Shown here one piece after another: positions 23,785-33,073 of a stretch of DNA of 64,000 nucleotides. The first letter of the stretch is position 1. Every line of letters begins with the position of its first letter. The position numbers and the translations under genes were made by a program. The stretch lies in contig NZ_JACHGT010000025.1 of assembly GCF_014202425.1 (NCBI RefSeq), positions 11,883-75,882 of the forward strand, written 5' to 3'. The DNA is from Phytomonospora endophytica. Its GTDB lineage: Bacteria > Actinomycetota > Actinomycetes > Mycobacteriales > Micromonosporaceae. The notes under the pieces were generated by a model. It did no database searches. It was not told the origin of the DNA and saw only the letters and a program-made list of their open reading frames with translations.

Positions 23785-24369
23785 ATGTCCGCACCCACGG
23801 CACGCGGGGGCCGCCCGCGCGAGGAACGCGTCGACGCCGCGATCCTGTCGGCGACCCGCGAGCTGCTCGTCGAGGGCGGCTACGCCGGTCTCACCGTCGG
23901 CGCGGTGGCCGCGCGCGCGGGAATCGGCAAGGCCGCGATCTACCGCCGCTACGAGACCAAGCAGGAAATGGTCTTCGCCGCCGCCGTGCACGGCCTCGAC
24001 CTGGAGTCACCGCCCGACCTGGGTTCGCTGCGGGCGGAACTGGAGTGGCTGACCGAGGTCATCGCCGCGACCTTGTCCGGACCGGCCGTGGCGGGCGCGC
24101 TCGGCGGCCTGCTGGCCGACATGAGCGACGACGCCGTGGTCTCCCGCATGCGGGAGACCTTCGTGGCCCATCAGCGGGCCAACGTCACGGCCGTCCTGGA
24201 CCGGGCGGTCGCGCGGGGCGAGCTGACGTCGCGGCCGGACGCGGCGGTCGTCCACGCCATGCTGCTCGGGCCGGTCTTCGCCTGGCTGTTCGTCCTGCGC
24301 GAACCCGGCGACGTGCGCGGGTTCGCGCCGACCCTGGCGAGGATGGCCGCCGCCGCGCTCAGCGCTTGA
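23785..24369 (+). CDS. TetR-family repressor
   Basis: A 194-aa repressor: RELLVEGGYAGLTVGAVAAR and GIGKAAIYRRYETKQEMVFA form the DNA-binding domain; the C-terminal part with LGGLLADMSDDAVVSRMRE resembles the TetR_C_16 type. It is divergent from the DUF6463 gene and overlaps the convergent gene at 24359 by 11 bp. It likely binds the palindrome at 23743-23770 and controls itself and the membrane protein. Confidence 0.88.
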   Translation: MSAPTARGGRPREERVDAAILSATRELLVEGGYAGLTVGAVAARAGIGKAAIYRRYETKQEMVFAAAVHGLDLESPPDLGSLRAELEWLTEVIAATLSGPAVAGALGGLLADMSDDAVVSRMRETFVAHQRANVTAVLDRAVARGELTSRPDAAVVHAMLLGPVFAWLFVLREPGDVRGFAPTLARMAAAALSA

Positions 24370-24805
24370 CGAGCAGGGCGGTGAGCCATCCCGCGACCCA
24401 TGCCGCGCCGACCGCGAGAGTCGCCCACGCCTGCCAGCCGGTCGGCGCCCAGTCCACGCTGGACGTCGCGCCGGCGGCCCGCAGGATGAAGCCGACGACA
24501 CCCGCGCCGATCATCAGCGCGCCCGCCCAGTTGGCCGCCAGCAGGGCCAGGCGCGCGAGCCGGTGGCGCGGCGGGCGCAGCAGCGCGAGGACCACCAGTA
24601 CCGCGACCAGGCCGATGGCGGCGTTTCCCAGCTGCGCGGCGGTGGCGTCGCCGAAGGCGGCCTGAGCCTCGGGCATGGCGTAGAAGCCCGCGATGCCGAG
24701 TTCACCGGACGCGGCGAAGTGCAGCTTGCTCGCCACGTAGGCGAGTCCGCCGGCGGCGGCGATCAGCACGGGTGGGGCGGGGGCGGGACGGGCGTTCGCG
24801 GTCAT
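24359..24805 (-). CDS. Hypothetical four-helix membrane protein
   Basis: A 148-aa protein with four predicted helices: APPVLIAAAGGLAYVASKLH, LGNAAIGLVAVLVVLALL, LALLAANWAGALMIGAGVVG and WATLAVGAAWVAGWLTALLV. No known domain is recognised. The ATG at 24805 was chosen over an upstream frame extension. Short and hydrophobic like many actinomycete DUFs. Confidence 0.7.
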   Translation of the reverse strand: MTANARPAPAPPVLIAAAGGLAYVASKLHFAASGELGIAGFYAMPEAQAAFGDATAAQLGNAAIGLVAVLVVLALLRPPRHRLARLALLAANWAGALMIGAGVVGFILRAAGATSSVDWAPTGWQAWATLAVGAAWVAGWLTALLVKR

Positions 24806-24884
24806 GGATCCACCATCTCCGCCCACGGCCGCCACCGGCTCCCCGGCGAGCGGTGGCCCCCTCCCCCGCGAGAGGGAAACCTGA

Positions 24885-25373
24885 TCAGCGCTTGCGTTTC
24901 ACATACGGCTCGATCGCTCGCACGCGGTCGAGCTGCCGCTCGTAGACGCCCCTGGTCACCCGCAGGAAACCGATGATCAACTCCAGCTCCTCGGCGCTGT
25001 AGCCGAGCATGAGCCGGTCGCCCTCCTCGACCATCGGCATGTAGAGGGCCATGGCGCGGTCGCGGACCAGGTCGGTGGCGCGGACGACGACGCGGCGACG
25101 GTCGGCGGGATCGGCGTTGCGGGTGAGATAACCGAGCTTCTCCAGGCGGTCGAGCATCGCCGTGACACTGCCGGTGGTCAGCCCGAGGAGGGCCCCGAGC
25201 TCGGTCGGGGCGGCGTCGCCGGTGTCGAGCAGGTGCTCAAGGCAGCGCATGTCGGTCCGGTTGACGCCAAGGATCGTCGCGGCCCGCTCGTCGAAGGCGT
25301 CGACGGCCGACTGGTTGGCCTGGACCTCGCCGCCCAGGGCCGCCCGCAGTTTCTCCAAGGAATCACTTGACAT
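24885..25373 (-). CDS. MarR-family regulator
   Basis: A 162-aa winged-helix regulator: DMRCLEHLLDTGDAAPTELG, GALLGLTTGSVTAMLDRLEK, wing NADPADRRRVVVRAT. The ATG lies inside a palindrome (25365-25379). Divergent from the gene at 25452 and the following monooxygenase, which it probably represses. Confidence 0.9.
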   Translation of the reverse strand: MSSDSLEKLRAALGGEVQANQSAVDAFDERAATILGVNRTDMRCLEHLLDTGDAAPTELGALLGLTTGSVTAMLDRLEKLGYLTRNADPADRRRVVVRATDLVRDRAMALYMPMVEEGDRLMLGYSAEELELIIGFLRVTRGVYERQLDRVRAIEPYVKRKR

Positions 25374-25417
25374 TCAAGTACCTCGACCTTCAAGATATAA
25401 ATAGCTCGACTATCGAG
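25365..25417. promoter_or_regulatory. MarR operators
   Basis: ACTTGACATTCAAGT (25365-25379, form ACTTGA-N3-TCAAGT) covers the marR start codon. CTCGACTATCGAG (25405-25417, CTCGA-N3-TCGAG) lies nearer the divergent operon. A half-site-like TCGACCTTCAAG lies between. The local AT-richness also suggests promoters here. Confidence 0.65.
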
Positions 25418-25451
25418 TTACATGATAGCCAAGGAAACCCGGGAGGATCCC

Positions 25452-25913
25452 ATGAGCGCCACCACCGAACAGGTCCCCGCCTTCAACACCCTCGTCCGCA
25501 AACTCGGTCACTGGACCGAGAGCCGCGACATCGAGATCCGCGCCCACCGCGCCCAGGTCGTCATCGACCTCCGCTCGCCGCACATCCCCGCCGGCGACAT
25601 CGAGATCACCCTCGACGCCGAGCGCTCGACCGTGAAACTCCTCGTCGCCGACGACACCGTCGTCGATCGTTGGGACCTGCGCGTCACCGGCCGCGGGGGC
25701 GTCAAGGACCACGTCAAGGGCAACGCGAACACCGGCCGCCGGATCCGCCTGACCGGTGAGATCCGCGACGGCGAGATCCGCGTCAACCGGGGCGGCGTGG
25801 CCGTCCTGTCGGCCCTTTTCACCCGCGAGTTCGTCGCCGACGCCCGCCGGGCCCACCGCGACGGCACCCCCGTCACCGTCGTCGACCCCGCCGCCGAGCA
25901 CCCCGGCCGCTGA
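25452..25913 (+). CDS. Hypothetical protein (153 aa), first gene of the MarR-linked operon
   Basis: A soluble beta-rich protein: FNTLVRKLGHWTESRDIEIR, then IDLRSPHIPAGDIEITLDAE, KDHVKGNANTGRRIRLTGEI. No signal, no metal-binding motif; I do not recognise the family. The ATG at 25452 follows GGGAGGATCCC. It lies 27 bp before the frameshifted FAD monooxygenase, in the same direction, and is divergent from the MarR gene. Confidence 0.75.
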   Translation: MSATTEQVPAFNTLVRKLGHWTESRDIEIRAHRAQVVIDLRSPHIPAGDIEITLDAERSTVKLLVADDTVVDRWDLRVTGRGGVKDHVKGNANTGRRIRLTGEIRDGEIRVNRGGVAVLSALFTREFVADARRAHRDGTPVTVVDPAAEHPGR

Positions 25914-25940
25914 CCCGCCACCTTTCGAAGGAGCCCGACC

Positions 25941-27289
25941 GTGAACCGCTTCCACGTCCTCGTCATCGGCGCCGGCACCGGCGGCATGTGCCTCGCGCAC
26001 GGCCTGCGCGGCGCCGGATCTCCGTCGCCGTCTACGAACGCGACAAGACCCGCGCCGACGGCCTGCACGGCTACCGCGTCGGCATCAGCCCGACCGGGGC
26101 GCGCGCCCTGCGCGAATGCCTGCCGCCGCACCTGTTCGACACCTTCGTCGCGACCTGCGCCCGAGCGCCACGGCATTTCAACGTCTACACCGAGAAGTAC
26201 CGGCCGGTCGCGTCCTTCGAGATCGAGCCGCCCGACGATCCCGGGCAGGCCGAACACTCCGTCTCACGCATGACCCTCCGGCAGGTGCTGTTGTCGGAGA
26301 TGGACGACGTCGTCTCCTACGGCAAGACCTTCACGCACTACGAGCGGACGCCCGACGGCCGCGTCACCGCCCACTTCGCCGACGGCACCTCCGCCACCGG
26401 CGACCTGCTCGTCGCCGCCGACGGCACCAACTCCCCCGTCCGCCGCCAGTTCCTGCCCGGCGCGGTCGTCCGCGACTCCGGCGTCGTCGCCATCGCCGCC
26501 AAGGCGGCCTCGACGCCCGAGAACCGCGCGCTGGTGCCCGAGGTCGCGCTCAACGGGATCTCGACCTTCTTCGCGCCACTCGGACAGTTCATGATCCTGC
26601 ACTCCATGGAGTTCAAGTGGGACCGCGACGGGAAGGTCAAGGACGGCATCGGCGGCAACGACGCCGAACTCATCGCGCGCTGGCCCGGCCTGCTCTACGA
26701 CAACACCCGCGACTACCTCAACTGGGGCTACTCGGCCCGCGCCGACCGCTTCCCCGCGAACGTCACCGACCTGCGCGGACGCGAACTGCTCGACGTCGCG
26801 CTGAGGATGACCGCGAAGTGGCACCCGGACATGCGCGAGCTGATGCGCCGCTCCGACCCCGGCAGCTGCTTCGCCGTCCGCATCCGCACCTCCGAACCGG
26901 TCGAGCCCTGGGAACCGGGCAACGTGACGCTCCTCGGCGACGCGATCCACACGATGACGCCCGGCATGGGCGTCGGCGCCAACACCGCCCTGCGCGACGC
27001 GACACTGCTCAAACGCGAACTGGCGCGGGTCCGCGACGGGGAGAAGAAGCTCGTCGAGGCCGTCGGCGACTACGAGGCCGCGATGCTGCCCTACGGGACC
27101 GCGCGCGTCGCCGACTCCCTGGCCCAGAACGGGATGAGCGGCTCCGATCCGCTGCACAAGCCCGTCATCGGACGGATCTCCCTGGCCATGGCGCGGACCT
27201 TCTTCCGGGCCAACCACAAGATCCCGGCGCTGCGCCGGAAGTTCGTCGCGGGCCTGCGGGAATACCGGGGAGCCGATGTGGAGGGGTGA
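25941..27289 (+). pseudogene. FAD-dependent aromatic monooxygenase, frameshifted near codon 26
   Basis: About 449 codons of a PHBH-type flavin monooxygenase. The first 26 codons (MNRFHVLVIGAGTGGMCLAH onwards) hold the GxGxxG dinucleotide motif. The frame then changes by one base near 26017-26020 and continues as ISVAVYERDKTRADGLHGYR. The rest is intact: DG motif LLVAADGTNSPVRR and GD motif VTLLGDAIHTMTPGMGVGAN. Restoring one base in GCCGGATCTCC gives a normal gene. This is either a recent inactivating deletion or a sequence error. It is second in the MarR-linked operon and would hydroxylate a small hydrophobic or aromatic compound. Confidence 0.8.
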
Positions 27290-27305
27290 GGCCCGGCCCC
27301 ACCCC

Positions 27306-28139
27306 TCAGACATTCGCGGCCGGCGACTCGTAGGAGCGGCCCCGGATACCCCCGCCGCGGCGCCGCGGCGGCTCGACCGGCGCGGGTCCGCCCTGGTCGC
27401 CCTCGTCGTCCTCCTCGTCGTCCTCGTCGTCATAGGCGACCGGCCCGGGCTCCTGCGGCCAGCGCGAGTCGGTCTCGTCCGACTCCTCCACCCAGGCGGG
27501 GTCGGACTCCGCGAGGGGTCCCTCCGCCTGACGCGGGAGGTAGTGGCGCGGCCCTTCGGCCGACGGGAGCGCACGACGCTGGTCGCGCGAGGAGGCCAGC
27601 GCGCGGAGGCGCAGGTAGCGCACGTACCAGAGCGTCACCAGGAAGACCACGGCGAAGCCGATCCAGAATCCCGGTCCGAGGAAGATGACCCCGAGCAGCT
27701 CGGCGAAGCTCAACACGAGCATGCCGATGAGGATGCGGCGATGCCGACGGCGCCACCAGGCGCGTCGTTCGATCGTTGCCACGTCCGCTTCACCCACCGG
27801 TGCTTGAGAAGTCTGAGCGGTCAACCGTACCGAGGAGGCACGCGCACGGCCAACACGCGACCACCCGCCGCGCGCACTGTCGGGAGGTTGACTCTCCGCT
27901 GGGTCTTCGGCGCAGCCGACGCTATCGTCGACTCCGGTGTGATCGTCCGGTAGCGGAGGGTTGAGAGGGAGCACGCCCGGCACCGTCCGCTTGCGACGGT
28001 CGCGGGACAGTACACGCGCGTCGGACGTGGCCCGCTCGGCGGCGATCCGCTCGCCCGCGTCGTACCGGCGCACCAGCGCAGGGGCCAGGGCGAGCAGCCC
28101 GGCCGCGGCGAGCACCGCGAGCAGCACCGACGTCGGCAT
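27306..28139 (-). CDS. sepX: Divisome protein SepX/GlpR
   Basis: A 277-aa membrane protein: an N-terminal anchor (VLLAVLAAAGLLALAPAL), a charged linker, two helices at about 135-175 (ILIGMLVLSFAELLGVIFLG and FWIGFAVVFLVTLWYV), then an acidic, disordered tail (DDEDDEEDDEGDQGG). This matches SepX of Streptomyces and GlpR of Corynebacterium, which binds the gephyrin-like MoeA homologue Glp and acts at the septum with FtsZ. The usual partners rimJ and glp follow at 30281-32154; here a GH31 gene separates them. ATG with GGGAG at 8 bp. Confidence 0.85.
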   Translation of the reverse strand: MPTSVLLAVLAAAGLLALAPALVRRYDAGERIAAERATSDARVLSRDRRKRTVPGVLPLNPPLPDDHTGVDDSVGCAEDPAESQPPDSARGGWSRVGRARASSVRLTAQTSQAPVGEADVATIERRAWWRRRHRRILIGMLVLSFAELLGVIFLGPGFWIGFAVVFLVTLWYVRYLRLRALASSRDQRRALPSAEGPRHYLPRQAEGPLAESDPAWVEESDETDSRWPQEPGPVAYDDEDDEEDDEGDQGGPAPVEPPRRRGGGIRGRSYESPAANV

Positions 28140-28258
28140 CCTGAAGCTCCCACCCTTCCGCTGTTACCCGAGGGTACGCCGCCGGGAGCGTGAAGCGTGT
28201 GGATATGTGGGTGTCGGCGGCGGCGGCGCGCGGTCCGAAGTGGACGCTCCGGAGTGGC

Positions 28259-28306
28259 TTGACGATCTTGCCGAAGGCTCCTAGACTCCGCCGGAAAGCG
28301 CTTTCC
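28259..28306 (+). promoter_or_regulatory. GH31 promoter with LacI-type operator
   Basis: TTGACG (28259-28264), 17-bp spacer, TAGACT (28282-28287). A perfect 14-bp palindrome GGAAAGCGCTTTCC (28293-28306), with the central CG typical of LacI/GalR sites, covers the expected transcription start. No LacI gene is in the window. Confidence 0.8.
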
Positions 28307-28325
28307 ATCCTGGCCAGGGAGCCCC

Positions 28326-30284
28326 ATGTCGGCCAATGCCGCCCTCGTGTTCGGCACGGACACCGAGACCGTCCGCATCGAGGCGTGGGGTGCGCATTCC
28401 GTGCGAGTGCGCGCCGCCACCGGCCCGGCCGGACTTTTCACCGAACTCCCCGGCGCGCTCGACCGGCCGCCGTCGCCTTCCGTCGCCCGCCTCGACGGCG
28501 GCCGGCTCGTCAACGGCCGCATCACCGTCGCCGTCGAGGACGGGCGGATCCGCTTCCTGCACACCGCCGGCGGCCGCGAGCTGCTCGCGGAGCGCGGGAC
28601 TCGCGCCTTCACGCCCGGCCCGCGCGTCCTGCCCGGCCCCGACGACGAGTCGCGCGCGATCGAGCAGCACTTCACCGCCTACGACGGTGAGCGCCTGCAC
28701 GGGCTCGGTCAGCAGCCGCACGGCCGCCTCGACCAGAAGGGTCACGTGGTCGACCTGGTGCAGCGCAACACGGTCGTGTCCATCCCCTTCCTGCACTCCT
28801 CACGCGGGTACGGGCTGCTGTGGAACAACCCGGCGCTCGGGCGCGTGGAGCTGGGCGCCGACACGACGCGCTGGGTCGCCGACGCGGGCGACCGCATCGA
28901 CTACTGGGTCACCGCCGGGGACTCCCCCGCCGAGATCCTGGCCGCCTACGCCGAGGCGACCGGCCCGGCGCCGGAGCTGCCGTCGTGGGCGACCGGGTTC
29001 TGGCAGTCGAAGCTGCGCTACCGCTCGCAGGAGGAACTGCTGTCGGTGGCGCGGGAGCATCGCGCGCGTGGCCTGCCGCTGTCGGTGATCGTGTGCGACT
29101 TCTTCCACTGGCCGCGCATGGGCGACTGGCGCTTCGACGAGGCCGACTGGCCCGACCCGGCGGCGATGATCGCCGAACTGGACGGCATGGGCGTGAAGCT
29201 GGCGGTGTCGGTGTGGCCGACCGTCGACCGTGAGAGCGAGAACTTCGCCGCACTGGAGGCCGCCGGTCACCTCGTCGGCGACGTGCGCGGAGGCCTGCTC
29301 ACGCACACGTGGCCGGCCGTCGGGAGCGACAGGTCGCCGTGCGCGCTGATCGACTCGACCGACCCGGCCGCGCGCGAGGCGATGTGGGCGATCATGCGGC
29401 GCAACTACCCGGGCGTCGCCGTGTTCTGGCTCGACGCCAACGAGCCGGTCGGCCCGCCGTGGACGGGCCGCCGCGCCCGCTACGCGATCGGCGACGGCGC
29501 GGCCTTCGGCAACGTCTACGGCGCCCTGCACCACCGCGCCTTCACCGAGGGCCAGCGCGCCGACGGTGTCGAGCGCCCGCTGAGCCTGGTCCGCTCGACC
29601 TGGGCGGGCGGGCAGCGCGACGGGATCGCGCTGTGGTCGGGCGACGTCGCGCCGACCTTCGCGTCCTTCGCCGCGCAGATCACCGCCGGGCTGAACGTGG
29701 CGATGAGCGGGATCCCGTGGTGGCACACCGACATCGGCGGCTTCTCCGGCGGGGACCCCGGTGATCCGGCCTACCGCGAGCTACTCGTGCGGTGGTTCCA
29801 ATACGGGACCTTCAGCCCGGTGATGCGGCTGCACGGCGACCGCAGGCCGCACTTCACCTCTTTCTCCACCGACATGACCGGCGGCCCGAACGAGGTGTGG
29901 TCCTACGGCGAGGAGGCCTACGCGATCCTGCGCGAGCACCTCGCCGTGCGCGAACGACTGCGGCCCTACCTGGCGACGCTGTCGCGGGAGGCGCACCTGA
30001 CGGGCGCGCCGCCGATGCGGCCGCTGTTCTTCGACTTCCCCGGCGACGAACGCGCGTGGGACGTCGCCGACCAGTTCATGCTCGGCCCCGACCTGCTCGT
30101 CGCGCCCGTGACGACCGCGGGCGCGCGAAGCCGGGAGGTCCACCTCCCGGCGGGCGCGAACTGGCGCGGACTCGGTGCCGGCGACGTGATCGAGGGCGGC
30201 ACGACGGTCGAGGCGGCGGCGCCGCTGGAGCGGATCCCGGTGTTCGTGCGGGAAGGCGCGGAGGTCTTCACCTACGCCGTCTAG
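28326..30284 (+). CDS. Glycoside hydrolase family 31 (alpha-xylosidase/alpha-glucosidase-like)
   Basis: A 652-aa cytoplasmic GH31 enzyme without signal peptide. The nucleophile is Asp370 in VFWLDANEP, the form seen in alpha-xylosidase-like GH31 members, and the acid/base is Asp440 in LWSGDVAPTF; GIPWWHTDIGGF and RWFQYGTFSPVMRLHG follow as in the family. It releases alpha-linked xylose or glucose from oligosaccharides. It has its own LacI-controlled promoter, reads opposite to its neighbours and splits the conserved sepX-rimJ-glp cluster, so it looks inserted. Its stop overlaps rimJ by 4 bp. Confidence 0.92.
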   Translation: MSANAALVFGTDTETVRIEAWGAHSVRVRAATGPAGLFTELPGALDRPPSPSVARLDGGRLVNGRITVAVEDGRIRFLHTAGGRELLAERGTRAFTPGPRVLPGPDDESRAIEQHFTAYDGERLHGLGQQPHGRLDQKGHVVDLVQRNTVVSIPFLHSSRGYGLLWNNPALGRVELGADTTRWVADAGDRIDYWVTAGDSPAEILAAYAEATGPAPELPSWATGFWQSKLRYRSQEELLSVAREHRARGLPLSVIVCDFFHWPRMGDWRFDEADWPDPAAMIAELDGMGVKLAVSVWPTVDRESENFAALEAAGHLVGDVRGGLLTHTWPAVGSDRSPCALIDSTDPAAREAMWAIMRRNYPGVAVFWLDANEPVGPPWTGRRARYAIGDGAAFGNVYGALHHRAFTEGQRADGVERPLSLVRSTWAGGQRDGIALWSGDVAPTFASFAAQITAGLNVAMSGIPWWHTDIGGFSGGDPGDPAYRELLVRWFQYGTFSPVMRLHGDRRPHFTSFSTDMTGGPNEVWSYGEEAYAILREHLAVRERLRPYLATLSREAHLTGAPPMRPLFFDFPGDERAWDVADQFMLGPDLLVAPVTTAGARSREVHLPAGANWRGLGAGDVIEGGTTVEAAAPLERIPVFVREGAEVFTYAV

Positions 30285-30898
30285 GAGGCCGAGCCCTTCA
30301 GCCGGCCCAGCAGCCCGCCCGGTTCCACGACGTCCTCGATGGTCACCGCGTAGCCGATGTGGTCGCGCCAGCCGCCGTCGATGTAGAGGTAGCGCTCGTG
30401 CAGCGCCTCCCGGCGGAACCCGAGCTTCTCCACGACCCGCTGGCTGGGCTTGTTGTCGGGCTGGATGTTGACCTCGACGCGGTGCAGGCCGCCGTTGGCG
30501 AAGCCGTGGTCGACGGCGAGCGCGAGCGCCGTCGGCGTGATCCCGAGCCCCGCGTGGCCCTGGTCGACCCAGTAGCCGGCGTAGGCCGAGCGGAAGGCGC
30601 GGCGGACGATGTTGCCGACCGTCAGCTGCCCGACGAACGCGCCTTCGTAGCAGACCGCGAAGGGCATGGCCGCGCCGATCTTGGCCGACTTGGCCAGGTC
30701 GCGGTACAGCGCCCGGAAGGCGGCGGGGTTGTGCGTGTCGTACCAGGAGCCCAGGGGCGTGGGCTCCCACTTCGCGAGCCAGTTCTCGTTCGCGCGGCGC
30801 ATCCGGCTCCACGCCTTGGCGTCGCCGCGTTTGTAGGGGCGGAGTGTGACGGGGCCGTCCGTGAGGACCACGGGCCAGCCCATCCGTTCGTCGGTCAT
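30281..30898 (-). CDS. rimJ: RimJ-like GNAT N-acetyltransferase
   Basis: A 205-aa GNAT: VVLTDGPVTLRPYKRGDAKA at the start, AYAGYWVDQGHAGLGITPTA (acetyl-CoA region) and VEVNIQPDNKPSQRVVEKLG. It resembles ribosomal-protein Ser/Ala N-acetyltransferases and is a constant neighbour of glp and sepX. The ATG overlaps the glp stop by 4 bp, so they are coupled. Confidence 0.88.
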   Translation of the reverse strand: MTDERMGWPVVLTDGPVTLRPYKRGDAKAWSRMRRANENWLAKWEPTPLGSWYDTHNPAAFRALYRDLAKSAKIGAAMPFAVCYEGAFVGQLTVGNIVRRAFRSAYAGYWVDQGHAGLGITPTALALAVDHGFANGGLHRVEVNIQPDNKPSQRVVEKLGFRREALHERYLYIDGGWRDHIGYAVTIEDVVEPGGLLGRLKGSAS

Positions 30899-32154
30899 CG
30901 TCGCCTGTCAAAGAGGAGTACGTCCACTGTGGATCCCGCGGGGGCGTTCGTGACCTTCTCCCCCAGCACCATCAGGCCACTCGCCACCGCCAGACCGGAC
31001 AGAGTGTACGGACCGCCCGACAGCGGCGCCACGGTGTACCCGCCGCCCCGGCGCTCGGTGACCTCGGCCGGCCGGAACTCCCGCAGGCCCGCCGGGGACG
31101 ACACGGTCTCCAGCAGGTGCGCCTTCACCTGCGAGCGGAACACCGGCTCGACACCGGCCAGCCGCCGGATGATCGGGCGCGCGAAGGCCTCGAAGGCGAT
31201 CAGGGCCGCGCCGGGCTCGCCGGGCAGGCAGATGATCGGGATCTCCTCGGGTCCGATCGTGCCGAAACCGAGTGTGGAGGACGGGAAGATCGACACCGTC
31301 GCGAAGTCGACGGCCCCGTCCCGGCCGAAGGTCCGGCGGACCATGTCACCGGGGCCGACGCCCGTGCCGCCGGTGGTGATGACCAGGTCGGAACGCAGGG
31401 TCTGGTCGTCGAGGACCGTCCGCAGCGCCTCGGGCTCGTCGTCGCAGATGCCGATCCGGAACGCGTGCGCGCCCGCCTCGGCCGCCGCCGCCGTGAGCGC
31501 CGGGGAGTCCACGTCGACGACCTGGCCGGGCTGGCTCATCCGCCCGGCGTCCATGAGCTCGTCACCGGTGGCGATGATGACCACGCGCGGCTCCGGCCGT
31601 ACGTGGACATCGCTCACGCCGGAGGCGGCGAAGAGCGCGATCAGGTGCGGATTCACCGTCTGGCCCGCGCGGCCGAGGACCGCGCCCGAAGCGACCTCGT
31701 CGCCGGTCCGGCGCAGCCCGTACCCGCGCTTGGGCACCTCGGTGATCTCGACGGTCGCCATGCCCTGGTCGGTCCACGACAGGGGCACGACCGCCTCGGT
31801 CCCCGTCGGCAGGGGCGCGCCCGCCGCGACCGCGAAGCACGTGCCGGGCAGGATCCGCACCGGCCGCCACGACGCCGCCGCCACGTCCCCGAGGACCTTC
31901 AGCTGCACCGGGCGGCGCTCGGTCGCGGCGACCACGTCGTCGAAGCGCACGGCGTAACCGTCCACCGTGGCGTGATCGAAGGCCGGGATCGGGCCCGGCG
32001 CGGTCACGTCGGCGGCCAGCGCGTGCCCGTGCGACTGAGTCAGGTGCACATCAATGGACGGCAGCGGCCGCACCCTGGCGAGCGCGTCGCTGAGAAACCG
32101 CACGAGTGGCACCACGTCTTCGCCCCGCTGTGCGTCCGGATGGAGTTCGGCCAT
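30895..32154 (-). CDS. glp: Gephyrin-like molybdotransferase Glp (MoeA family)
   Basis: A 419-aa MoeA-family protein: HGHALAADVTAPGPIPAFDH, DGYAVRF, then the MoCF domain with VVIIATGDELMDAG and VITTGGTGVGPGD, and LPGEPGAALIAF. MoeA inserts molybdate into adenylated molybdopterin; in corynebacteria the Glp homologue at this locus also binds FtsZ and GlpR/SepX. The absence of other molybdopterin genes nearby and the presence of sepX favour the division role. Cotranscribed with galU (19 bp upstream) and rimJ. Confidence 0.88.
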   Translation of the reverse strand: MAELHPDAQRGEDVVPLVRFLSDALARVRPLPSIDVHLTQSHGHALAADVTAPGPIPAFDHATVDGYAVRFDDVVAATERRPVQLKVLGDVAAASWRPVRILPGTCFAVAAGAPLPTGTEAVVPLSWTDQGMATVEITEVPKRGYGLRRTGDEVASGAVLGRAGQTVNPHLIALFAASGVSDVHVRPEPRVVIIATGDELMDAGRMSQPGQVVDVDSPALTAAAAEAGAHAFRIGICDDEPEALRTVLDDQTLRSDLVITTGGTGVGPGDMVRRTFGRDGAVDFATVSIFPSSTLGFGTIGPEEIPIICLPGEPGAALIAFEAFARPIIRRLAGVEPVFRSQVKAHLLETVSSPAGLREFRPAEVTERRGGGYTVAPLSGGPYTLSGLAVASGLMVLGEKVTNAPAGSTVDVLLFDRRR

Positions 32155-32173
32155 CGAAGTACACCCCCATTCA

Positions 32174-33073
32174 CTACTGGATCTGAGTTTCCACGAATCG
32201 GGTCAGCCAGTCGCGAAACGCGCCGAGATCATCACGTTGGCAGGCGAGCTGCACGACGGCCTGGAGGTAGCCGGCGGGTTCGCCGGTGTCGTAGCGGGTG
32301 CCTCGGAAGACGACACCGTGCACGGGCGTGCCCGCCTCCAGGAGACGGACCATCGCGTCGGTCAGCTGGATCTCGTTGCCGCGGCCGGGTTTGGTCTCGG
32401 CGATGGCCCCGAAGATGGTCGGGGGAAGGACGTAGCGACCGATGAGGATGAGGTTGCTGGGCGCCTCGTCGACGGCGGGTTTCTCCACCAGGCCGGTGAC
32501 CTTGAGGATGTCGCCTTCGCCTTCGACGGCGGCCACGCCGTAGCGGTCGACCTGGTCGCGGGGGACCTCCATGAGGGCGAGCACGATGCCGCCGGTCTCG
32601 GCCTGGCGTGCCAGCATGCGCGGGAGGAGCCGGTCGCCGATCTCGGTGAACTCGTCGGCGAGCAGGACGGCGAAGGAGTCGTCGCCGACGTGCGACTCGG
32701 CGTAGGAGATGGCGTGCCCGAGGCCGAGGGGTTCGCCCTGGCGGCAGGTGTAGATCTCGGCGAGGTCGCAGGGTTCGAGGATGGCGCGCAGGCGCTCGTC
32801 GTCGCCCTTCTCGATGAGGCGGGCCTCCAGGTCGGGGCGCCGGTCGAAGTGGTCGACCATGGAGGTCTTGCCGCGCCCGGTGACCAGGAGGATGTCCCGG
32901 ATCTCGGCGGCGGCGGCCTCCTCGACGATGTACTGGAGGACGGGCCGGTCGACGACGGGCAGGAGCTCTTTGGGCACCGCCTTGGTCGCCGGCAGGAAGC
33001 GGGTGGCGAATCCGGCAGCCGGAATTACCGCCTTCAGTGGACGGACCGGGGGGGCTGGCTCACGGTTCGACAT
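32174..33073 (-). CDS. galU: UTP-glucose-1-phosphate uridylyltransferase
   Basis: A 299-aa nucleotidyltransferase that makes UDP-glucose. Signatures: IPAAGFATRFLPATKAVPKE, LLPVVDRPVLQYIVEEA, LGLGHAISYAE and LVEKP. Conserved upstream neighbour of glp. The ATG lies close to a TAGGCT-like element, and no clear ribosome site is seen, so its leader may be short. UDP-glucose feeds trehalose, cell-wall and exopolysaccharide synthesis. Confidence 0.95.
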   Translation of the reverse strand: MSNREPAPPVRPLKAVIPAAGFATRFLPATKAVPKELLPVVDRPVLQYIVEEAAAAEIRDILLVTGRGKTSMVDHFDRRPDLEARLIEKGDDERLRAILEPCDLAEIYTCRQGEPLGLGHAISYAESHVGDDSFAVLLADEFTEIGDRLLPRMLARQAETGGIVLALMEVPRDQVDRYGVAAVEGEGDILKVTGLVEKPAVDEAPSNLILIGRYVLPPTIFGAIAETKPGRGNEIQLTDAMVRLLEAGTPVHGVVFRGTRYDTGEPAGYLQAVVQLACQRDDLGAFRDWLTRFVETQIQ

